DNA of 5,190 nucleotides from Ferruginibacter sp. (GTDB lineage Bacteria > Bacteroidota > Bacteroidia > Chitinophagales > Chitinophagaceae), in contig JANXOQ010000363.1 of the NCBI GenBank assembly GCA_025357775.1, forward strand, positions 1-5,190, read 5' to 3'. The position numbers were made by a program, and so were the translations under genes. Below the pieces are notes generated by a model. The model did not search any database. It worked only from the letters and a program-made list of their open reading frames with translations, and was not told the DNA's origin. Shown in pieces: positions 1 through 5,190 of this stretch. Each line of letters begins with the position of its first letter. Positions within the stretch are counted from its first letter, which is position 1.

Positions 1-71
1 TTTTTTCTTGTTAAGTTATCCAAATAAATAAATAGAAAGTTTTGGGTGTAAACTCTATTGATATGAATCAA

Positions 72-728
72 TCAATTAATAACAATCTCTCCATCTTTCA
101 TTTGCACAATTCTATCACTCATTGCAGCAAGTTCTTCATTGTGGGTTACAATTAAAAAAGTTTGTTCAAATTTATCTCTTAGTTCTATAAAAAGATTGTG
201 CAAAGCTCTTCCATTTGTGCTATCTAAATTACCAGTAGGCTCGTCTGCCATTATTATAGCAGGGTTATTTATAAGTGCCCTAGCTACTGCTACACGCTGT
301 TGTTCTCCACCTGATAATTGATGAGGTTTATTTTGCAATCTATTACCAATGCCCAATGCTTTCAATAAATCTATTGCTTTATTTTCGGTTTCTTTTTTCT
401 TTTTTCCCGCTATCCATGCTGGTATACAAACATTTTCTAAGGCAGTAAACTCTGGTAGCAAATGGTGAAATTGAAAAATAAATCCAATGTTCAAATTTCT
501 AAATTTAGCAAGTTCATTTCCTTTTAGCATATCTATTCTTTGCCCTTTAAGAAAAACTTCCCCTTTATCTGCTCTATCTAATGTACCAAGTATATGTAAA
601 AAAGTGCTTTTGCCAGCACCTGATGAACCAACGATACTGACAATTTCTCCCTTACTTATTTTTAAATCTACAGATTTTAACACCTGCAATTTTTCATAAA
701 ATTTTTCAATTCCTTTTGCTTCTAACAT
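72..728 (-). CDS. lolD: LolD-like lipoprotein-releasing ABC transporter ATP-binding protein
   Basis: This is a complete ABC ATPase of 218 residues. It has the Walker A motif GSSGAGKST (residues 34-42), a Q-loop stretch FQFHHLLP (85-92), the signature LSGGEQQR (138-145), Walker B with DEPTGNLD (162-169) and the H-loop histidine near 196. The FQFHHLLPEFTALENV stretch is characteristic of LolD; the related MacB and FtsE ATPases differ here. Length also fits LolD. In the family, two such subunits power the LolC/LolE membrane complex, which pulls mature lipoproteins out of the inner membrane and passes them to the LolA carrier. I start it at the ATG at 726-728. A GTG two codons upstream (732-734) is in frame but adds only two residues. 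No LolC/E permease is adjacent in the window, so the partner must be encoded elsewhere. The gene stands alone, 334 bases downstream of mntH on the same strand, and probably has its own promoter. ATPase identity is certain; the Lol role is inferred from motif and length. Confidence 0.9.
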   Translation of the reverse strand: MLEAKGIEKFYEKLQVLKSVDLKISKGEIVSIVGSSGAGKSTFLHILGTLDRADKGEVFLKGQRIDMLKGNELAKFRNLNIGFIFQFHHLLPEFTALENVCIPAWIAGKKKKETENKAIDLLKALGIGNRLQNKPHQLSGGEQQRVAVARALINNPAIIMADEPTGNLDSTNGRALHNLFIELRDKFEQTFLIVTHNEELAAMSDRIVQMKDGEIVIN

Positions 729-734
729 TGGCAC

Positions 735-1062
735 AAAATAATTAAATAAAATGAGTTTAAATTATTCAAAACAATTTTGGTTTATTTTTTATAGATGTAG
801 AATTATATTCAACAGATGAGTTTAAAATATTTTTGATTAAATACATTTTAAAAATAGCACCACATAGTTTTGCGCTAGCACTCTCTTCCACTTATATTAG
901 CATCTATATGTATCCGGCTATTGCCTTGCCTAAGGTTAAAAAAATAATTTTTAAAAAATCCTTGCTAAAACCAAATGCCAAAGCAGTTATTTTGTACTTA
1001 AGTTTGAGTAAAGAATGTAACATTAAAAGCGATTCATGCATTTCGATAGATGTGCACAATAA
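735..1062. other. Spacer between mntH and lolD with unexplained long open frames
   Basis: No gene is recognised in these 328 bases, but they are not featureless. On the plus strand one frame is open from 761 to a TAA at 1097-1099 (112 codons), running 37 bases into the 3' end of mntH. Its only early start is a TTG at 833; the first ATG is at 908. On the minus strand the frame that continues past the mntH stop is open to a TAG at 904-906, has a TAA at 892-894, then runs open to a TGA at 766-768. This gives pieces of 45 residues (from ATG 1041) and 41 residues (from GTG 891). The part around 860-930 looks less AT-rich than its surroundings. An 11-base direct repeat, ATGAGTTTAAA, lies at 751-761 and 816-826, and a 7-bp all-AT hairpin at 936-954. 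I see no clear terminator for mntH and no clear promoter for lolD. It may be a decayed gene, a small unrecognised gene, an RNA, or chance. Confidence 0.5.
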
Positions 1063-2469
1063 TTATTTCTTTTGCAAAAATGGAAAAATAGAAATATAAA
1101 AGAGTATACCAGCGAAAAAAATAGATGCTGCAGAAATTAATATTTTTGGTACTAATTGATTTTCTTTAAAAAGCGGAATAACTTTATCTACAATCATATC
1201 AATATTGAGATAAACTAGTACAATAGCAATAATTATTGCGGCAATTTGCTGAATTGGTTTTATTGCAAATATGCCCATCTTTTTTTTATCACTCACAAAA
1301 TATATAAGTGGTATAATCGCAAAAGCTAATTGCAAACTTAAGATAACTTGGCTGCCAATTAATAAATCTTCTAATTTACTTTCTCCATAAATTAAAAACA
1401 CAATCAATGCAGGTATAATGGCTACGAGCCTTGTTACAAGCCTACGCAACGTAGGGCTTATGCGTATGCTAAGGTAGCCTTCCATTATTATTTGCCCAGC
1501 AAGTGTGCCTGTAATGGTGCTGCTTTGCCCAGCAGCTATTAAGGCTATTGCAAATAAAATGGGGGCAGCATTTCCTAAAAAAGAAGGCAATAGTTTGTGT
1601 GCTTCTTTTATGGTAGCTACCTCGGCATTGCCGCTGTTATAAAATATAGCTCCTGCTAAAATTAAAATACCTGCATTTACAAAAAATGCAAGGTTAAGTG
1701 CTATGGTAGTATCTATTCTATTAAATTTTATGGCTTCATTTATACCTTCAACTGTTCTATTTATTTTACGTGATTGTACCAAGGCTGAATGTAAATATAA
1801 ATTATGAGGCATAACTGTTGCACCAATAATACCAATAATAATATATTTAGCATATTTATCAGGAATGCTTGGTACGACTCCTTTTACAACATCTGCCAAA
1901 ATAGGTTGTGCAATAAATATTTGTATAAAAAATGCAACAAAAATGATAGCTACAAGCGCAATAATAAATGCTTCCATTTTGCGAATACCTAATTTTTGTA
2001 AATACAATAATAAAAAGGTATCCAATACTGTAAAACCTACCCCCCACACTAATGGCAAGCCAGTTAAAAGTTGTATACCAAGGGCCATTCCCAATACCTC
2101 AGCTAAGTCGCAGGCTGCAATAGCTACTTCAGCTAAAATGTATAAAATAAAATTGATGGCTCTTGGATAGGTTTCTCTGTTAGCTTGTGCCAAATCTCTA
2201 CCTCTTACAATGCCCAACCTTGCAGACAAACCTTGCAACAGCAACGCCATTAAATTACTCATGAGCAAAACCCAAATTAAAGCATAGCCATATTTGCTAC
2301 CTCCTGCCAAGTCTGTAGCCCAGTTGCCTGGATCCATATAGCCTACACTTACCAAGTATGCGGGACCTAGAAACGATAATATTTTTCGCCAGCCTTTTTT
2401 CGGCAAAGTAGTGTCAACTGTGCTATTCACTTCGCTTAGTGATATATATGATACTTCTGATTTAGTCAT
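1063..2469 (-). CDS. mntH: NRAMP-family divalent metal (Mn2+/Fe2+) transporter
   Basis: This is a 468-residue polytopic inner-membrane protein of the NRAMP family, which imports Mn2+ (and often Fe2+) with protons. The two unwound-helix metal-binding motifs are intact: DPGN in helix 1 (residues 46-49, Asp46 and Asn49) and MPHN in helix 6 (220-223, Met220, with Ala217 three residues before). The Asp/Asn/Met set is the one known to bind Mn2+ in this family, so transition-metal rather than Mg2+ selectivity is expected. About 30 polar residues precede the first helix, then 11-12 hydrophobic segments run to the C-terminus. I see no fused universal-stress or other C-terminal domain, though Bacteroidota members sometimes carry one. 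The DPGNWATDLAGGS style resembles the MntH group common in anaerobes and Bacteroidota rather than the E. coli type; that assignment is from memory. The start is ATG 2467-2469, with no clear Shine-Dalgarno sequence. A perfect palindrome 27 bases upstream is a likely Mn-responsive operator, so the gene is probably transcribed separately from thrC. Confidence 0.95.
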   Translation of the reverse strand: MTKSEVSYISLSEVNSTVDTTLPKKGWRKILSFLGPAYLVSVGYMDPGNWATDLAGGSKYGYALIWVLLMSNLMALLLQGLSARLGIVRGRDLAQANRETYPRAINFILYILAEVAIAACDLAEVLGMALGIQLLTGLPLVWGVGFTVLDTFLLLYLQKLGIRKMEAFIIALVAIIFVAFFIQIFIAQPILADVVKGVVPSIPDKYAKYIIIGIIGATVMPHNLYLHSALVQSRKINRTVEGINEAIKFNRIDTTIALNLAFFVNAGILILAGAIFYNSGNAEVATIKEAHKLLPSFLGNAAPILFAIALIAAGQSSTITGTLAGQIIMEGYLSIRISPTLRRLVTRLVAIIPALIVFLIYGESKLEDLLIGSQVILSLQLAFAIIPLIYFVSDKKKMGIFAIKPIQQIAAIIIAIVLVYLNIDMIVDKVIPLFKENQLVPKILISAASIFFAGILFYISIFPFLQKK

Positions 2470-2496
2470 TACTGCTTCAAGACTTCGCTTACACGA

Positions 2497-2528
2497 ATTT
2501 AATTGTTAGACAAATCTAACAATTAAAT
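2497..2528. promoter_or_regulatory. Candidate DtxR/MntR-type operator upstream of mntH
   Basis: There is a perfect inverted repeat of 14 bp per arm (2497-2510 and 2515-2528) around a 4-base spacer CAAA. The inner part reads GTTAGACAAATCTAAC, giving TTAG/CTAA half-sites like those of DtxR-family metalloregulator operators (DtxR, MntR, TroR). It lies 27 bases upstream of the mntH start and 22 bases after the thrC stop, and it overlaps a -7-like box, so a bound repressor would block transcription of mntH. The symmetry and position are seen directly; the identity of the regulator is inferred from family knowledge and from the gene controlled. A role as a thrC terminator is less likely, because the stem is AT-rich and no run of U follows it on the minus strand. 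Confidence 0.65.
2511..2518 (-). promoter_or_regulatory. Candidate Bacteroidota -7 promoter element for mntH
   Basis: Read on the minus strand this is TAGATTTG, an exact match to the TAnnTTTG -7 consensus used by the Bacteroidota primary sigma factor. It spans the centre of the palindrome in front of mntH. Transcription would begin roughly at 2503-2505 and give a leader of about 35 bases. No TTG -33 element is present at the expected 17-23 base spacing, so only half of the promoter consensus is met. Part of the match may come from the operator sequence itself. Confidence 0.4.
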
Positions 2529-2550
2529 AAATAAATACCTAAAACTAATT

Positions 2551-3858
2551 TTATACGGTATTACTTAATAAAATTTGTTTTACTTCTTCAAAATTTGCCT
2601 CAACAAGTATACTTTTTTTAGGCAAGTGCATAATTTCTTCTATTGCATAAGGTAAAATAATTTTTTCTTTTATAATTGGCTCTACCACATCGTAAAACTT
2701 TACCGGGTGAGCCGTTTCTACAATGAAACCTTTTTCTGTTAAATTTTTTTGTAAATAATCTTGTAAGGCATTATAGGCAACAGCTCCATGTGGGTCTAAC
2801 AAATATTTTTCATTTTTATATACTTCTAAAAGTGTTTTCCTTGTATCGTCATCAGATACTTTATAGCCAGTAATATTATTTTTTACACTTTCAAATTGAT
2901 GCTGAAACAATTGCATTATTCTTACAAAATTGCTTGGATTGCCCACATCCATTGCATTACTTATTGTTGGAATAGCTTTTTGTGGTTCATACTTTTGAGT
3001 AACCAAATAGTTTGGTACAACTGCATTGGCATTGCATGCAGCTATAAAATGCTTTATAGGCAAGCCACTTACTTTTGCCAATAACCCTGCACAAATGTTT
3101 CCAAAATTTCCGCTAGGTACGCTTACAATTGGCTCAGTTTTATATAATTGTTTCCACTGCTTGTATGCAAAAAAATAATAAAACTGCTGTGGCAACCAAC
3201 GGGCTACATTAATTGAATTGGCAGATGTTAAAAATAAATGATTATTAATTTCTGTATCTAAAAATGCTTGCTTTACTATGGCTTGGCAATCATCAAAACT
3301 ACCATTTACTTCTAATGCTTTTATGTTGCTACCAAGTGTAGTTAATTGTTTTTCTTGCACGCTGCTAACTTTACCACTTGGGTATAAAATAACTACCTCC
3401 ACCCCTTCTACGTTATAAAAACCATTGGCTACAGCGCCGCCCGTATCTCCTGATGTTGCTACTAATACTGTTACTTTCTTTTTACTATCTTTTACAAAAT
3501 GTGTTAAACACCTACTCATAAATCTTGCTCCAATATCTTTAAACGCTAATGTAGCACCATGGTACATTTCAAGCGAAAAAATATTATCGGTAATTTTCAC
3601 CAATGGCATTTCAAAGTTGATGGTTTCATTTACAATTTTTTGTAAATCTACAGTTGATATAACGTCCCCTACAAAGGGTTTTATTACATCAAAAGCTATT
3701 TGCTCATTGTTTTTATTTTCAATATCGTCAATCCAATTTTTGGATAACTGAGGAATACTTTTAGGAAAGTATAAACCTTTATCAGGTGCTTGTCCGTTTA
3801 TAGTTGCAACTTTAAAATCTACATAGGGAGATTGATTATTGAGGCTATAATATTGCAT
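2551..3858 (-). CDS. thrC: Threonine synthase
   Basis: This 435-residue cytosolic PLP enzyme converts O-phospho-L-homoserine and water to L-threonine and phosphate, the last step of threonine synthesis. The PLP-binding lysine is Lys107 in the family motif HGATLAFKDIGARF (100-113). Further hallmarks are SGDTGGA (136-142), the phosphate-binding SGNFGN loop (249-254), the NAMDVGNPSNF stretch, DPHGAVAY near residue 360 and TAHPVKF near the C-terminus. Residues 1-90 match the usual N-terminal domain, including the GLYFP motif at 28-32. Length is normal for the bacterial ThrC group that starts with this domain, and there is no frameshift. The start is ATG 3856-3858. It lies 141 bases downstream of thrB on the same strand, so the two may share a transcript, although the gap is wide enough for a separate promoter. 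mntH follows after 81 bases, most likely as a separate unit. Confidence 0.97.
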   Translation of the reverse strand: MQYYSLNNQSPYVDFKVATINGQAPDKGLYFPKSIPQLSKNWIDDIENKNNEQIAFDVIKPFVGDVISTVDLQKIVNETINFEMPLVKITDNIFSLEMYHGATLAFKDIGARFMSRCLTHFVKDSKKKVTVLVATSGDTGGAVANGFYNVEGVEVVILYPSGKVSSVQEKQLTTLGSNIKALEVNGSFDDCQAIVKQAFLDTEINNHLFLTSANSINVARWLPQQFYYFFAYKQWKQLYKTEPIVSVPSGNFGNICAGLLAKVSGLPIKHFIAACNANAVVPNYLVTQKYEPQKAIPTISNAMDVGNPSNFVRIMQLFQHQFESVKNNITGYKVSDDDTRKTLLEVYKNEKYLLDPHGAVAYNALQDYLQKNLTEKGFIVETAHPVKFYDVVEPIIKEKIILPYAIEEIMHLPKKSILVEANFEEVKQILLSNTV

Positions 3859-3894
3859 TAATATTTTTATTTAACAATGTTTATAATTTGATTA

Positions 3895-3924
3895 CAAATA
3901 ATACTAGAAGAAGAATCTTTTCAA
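3895..3924 (-). promoter_or_regulatory. Weak candidate promoter for thrC in the thrB-thrC gap
   Basis: On the minus strand there is a TTG (3924-3922), 18 bases, then TATTATTTG (3903-3895). This resembles the Bacteroidota TTG-N17-23-TAnnTTTG promoter, but the -7 box carries one extra base between TA and TTTG. It lies 36 bases upstream of the thrC start. The match is imperfect in AT-rich DNA where such strings arise by chance, so thrC may equally be read through from thrB. Confidence 0.2.
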
Positions 3925-3999
3925 AAAATAGTTTTCTAAACAGCTTCAACAAGGTCAGTTTGACAAAATTTCAACTTAAAATTTAGAGTAAATAAAAAT

Positions 4000-4950
4000 T
4001 TACACTTCTTCAATTTTTACTCCCTCATTATTTATTGTCGTTACGTGTGTATAGTAAGCAACTCCGATTTTATCATAAATATTTTTCATTTCTTGTTCTA
4101 CATTTTTTGCAGTAACCTCATCTTTGCTTAACATAAAAATAGATGGGCCAGAGCCACTTATACCTCCTCCTAAAGCACCTGCTGCAATACTTTTCTTTTT
4201 TATTAAATCAAAAGCAGGAATTAAAATACTTCTTACTGGCTCTACAATTACATCTTCCAAACTTCTGCTTATTAAATCATAATCGCTTTTAAAAAAACCT
4301 GCAACCAAGCCAGCAATGTTACCCCACTGTTTTATGGCATCTTTTAGTGAAACTTCCTTTCGTAAAATTTGTCTGGCGTCAGCAGTTTTTACTTCTATTT
4401 GCGGGTGTATAACAGTTACAAACATTGAGGGTGCTGGTATTTCTACAATATCTAAAGGCTGAATAGAACGTATTAATGTTATGCCTCCTAAAATGCATGG
4501 CGTAACATTATCAGCATGTTTTACACCAGTTGCTAGCTTTTCGCCATGCATGGCAAAACGTACCAAATCGTGTTTGCTAAAATAATTGTTGAGCAAATAA
4601 TTTGCACCAACTACTGCACCTGCAGAGCTAGCAGCGCTAGAACCTAAGCCACTACCTGGTTTAATTATTTTATTTATAATTATTTCAAAACCAAAATCTA
4701 TTTCGCCACATTCTGCAAGCATAGCTAAAAGTGCTACACCCGCTACGTTTTCTTCTGGTTTGGTTGGTAAGTTATATTCATCAATATGTTTTATAACAAT
4801 GCCTGCATTTTTAGTTAAAGTTATTTGCATTTCATCGGCAGGCTTGTTTATTGCCATGCCTAATATATCAAAACCACACACAATATTAGCTACTGTTGCA
4901 GGTGCAAGAATTTTGATGGTTTTATATTGTAAGAATGCTTTATTAATCAT
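4000..4950 (-). CDS. thrB: Homoserine kinase (GHMP kinase family)
   Basis: This 316-residue cytosolic enzyme phosphorylates L-homoserine with ATP to O-phosphohomoserine, the substrate of the ThrC encoded next. All three GHMP kinase motifs are present: the N-terminal APATVANIVCGFD (residues 16-28), the ATP-phosphate loop PGSGLGSSAASS (98-109) and the C-terminal glycine-rich GALGGGISGSGPS (258-270). HADNVTPCILGG (145-156) is also typical of ThrB. I chose ATG 4948-4950 because conserved homology begins only about a dozen residues later and the length then matches ThrB proteins (about 310 residues). The frame stays open 34 codons further upstream to a TTG at 5050-5052, but that extension is polar, unlike the family N-terminus, and starts with a weak codon. 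No thrA lies upstream within the window. By context this gene begins the thrBC pair seen here. Confidence 0.95.
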   Translation of the reverse strand: MINKAFLQYKTIKILAPATVANIVCGFDILGMAINKPADEMQITLTKNAGIVIKHIDEYNLPTKPEENVAGVALLAMLAECGEIDFGFEIIINKIIKPGSGLGSSAASSAGAVVGANYLLNNYFSKHDLVRFAMHGEKLATGVKHADNVTPCILGGITLIRSIQPLDIVEIPAPSMFVTVIHPQIEVKTADARQILRKEVSLKDAIKQWGNIAGLVAGFFKSDYDLISRSLEDVIVEPVRSILIPAFDLIKKKSIAAGALGGGISGSGPSIFMLSKDEVTAKNVEQEMKNIYDKIGVAYYTHVTTINNEGVKIEEV

Positions 4951-5190
4951 ATTTATTTTTTTGCTGCGCAAAATAGGTTTGTTACAACTTGTCTCATAAA
5001 AAGAAGGAAATTCAAATTTTTTGTTTTTCGTCACAAAATAACATTCTAGCAAAGAAAGCTTAAAGGCGTTTTACTTTTATAAAATTCTTAATTATTCAAA
5101 ATGATGCTAGGTTAAAAATACTTCGCATCTTTTCTTACTAAAATTAAATTTTAAACAATTTATACAATAACTCTATAATCTATAAATATT
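4951..5190. other. AT-rich region upstream of thrB, no gene seen
   Basis: These 240 bases are AT-rich, and beyond 5052 stop codons are frequent in every frame I read. Nearest thrB, 4951-5052 is an in-frame open extension of thrB that I judge to be untranslated leader. I found no leader peptide rich in threonine or isoleucine codons, so there is no sign of classical attenuation, and no recognised riboswitch. On the minus strand TATTTTG strings near 4971-4977 and 5035-5041 vaguely resemble -7 boxes but are one base short of TAnnTTTG. Confidence 0.5.
5098..5133. terminator. Weak hairpin, possible terminator of an upstream gene
   Basis: GATGC (5103-5107) and GCATC (5125-5129) pair around a 17-base loop. 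They are flanked by AAAA (5098-5101) and TTTT (5130-5133), which could extend the stem past one unpaired base at 5102. The structure is similar on both strands, as in bidirectional terminators, but the GC core is only 5 bp, the loop is long and the T-run short. It could end a gene lying beyond the right edge of the window or be chance. Confidence 0.2.

Noticed and set aside
24..36. AAATAAATAAATA short tandem repeat, with a similar string at 2525-2535
   Set aside because: Low-complexity AT runs of this length are expected in such AT-rich intergenic DNA.
57..72. ATTGAT-ATGA-ATCAAT inverted repeat at the lolD stop, as a terminator
   Set aside because: The 6-bp stem has a single GC pair and is not followed by a T-run on the minus strand.
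729..734. GTG start for lolD two codons upstream of the ATG
   Set aside because: The ATG at 728 is the stronger start, and LolD homologs typically begin directly before the first strand of the ATPase fold.
738..745. TTATTTTG-like -7 box in front of lolD
   Set aside because: It lies only about 10 bases from the start codon, leaving essentially no leader, and matches the consensus imperfectly.
833..1099. 88-codon plus-strand ORF as an annotated gene
   Set aside because: Its start is TTG, no family is recognised and it overlaps the 3' end of mntH; kept as a finding rather than a CDS.
1804..2170. Plus- and minus-strand ORFs of 62-101 codons inside mntH
   Set aside because: They are shadows of the intact mntH frame, with no recognisable motifs.
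2896..3751. Plus-strand ORFs of 62 and 108 codons inside thrC
   Set aside because: They lie antisense to a fully conserved threonine synthase and show no protein-family features.
4951..5052. N-terminal extension of ThrB by 34 codons from TTG 5052
   Set aside because: It starts at a weak codon, the extra residues do not resemble the ThrB N-terminus, and ATG 4950 gives a normal family length.

Overview
The window looks like chromosomal DNA from a Bacteroidota bacterium, plausibly of the Chitinophaga/Sphingobacteria side. The DNA is very AT-rich by eye, the genes have no obvious Shine-Dalgarno sequences, and a TAnnTTTG-type -7 promoter element lies in front of one gene. The protein styles also fit this phylum (ThrB beginning 'APATVANIVCGFD', a LolD-like ATPase, an MntH with 'DPGNWATDLAGGS'). 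The genus cannot be fixed from the sequence alone.

All four convincing genes lie on the minus strand, so transcription runs from high to low coordinates. Homoserine kinase (thrB, 4950 to 4000) comes first, then threonine synthase (thrC, 3858 to 2551), an NRAMP-family Mn2+/Fe2+ transporter (mntH, 2469 to 1063) and a LolD-like ABC ATPase (728 to 72). ThrB and ThrC catalyse the last two consecutive steps of threonine synthesis, homoserine to O-phosphohomoserine to threonine. The first gene of the usual thr set (thrA, aspartokinase/homoserine dehydrogenase) is not in the window, and at least 240 bases upstream of thrB hold no convincing gene.

mntH is probably a separate transcription unit. Between it and thrC is a perfect 14-bp inverted repeat with a 4-base spacer and TTAG/CTAA half-sites, typical of DtxR/MntR metalloregulator operators. 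A Bacteroidota-type -7 box (TAGATTTG) spans its centre. This is the best regulatory signal in the window and predicts Mn-dependent repression of mntH.

The 334 bases between mntH and the lolD start hold no recognised gene but are unusual. One plus-strand frame stays open for 112 codons, and the minus-strand frame continuing from mntH has only two stops, close together, over about 90 codons. This could be a decayed gene, an unrecognised small gene or chance.

I saw no mobile elements, CRISPR arrays, tRNA or rRNA genes, or a convincing new multi-gene system. This is mostly an ordinary housekeeping region with one strong regulatory site and one unexplained spacer.
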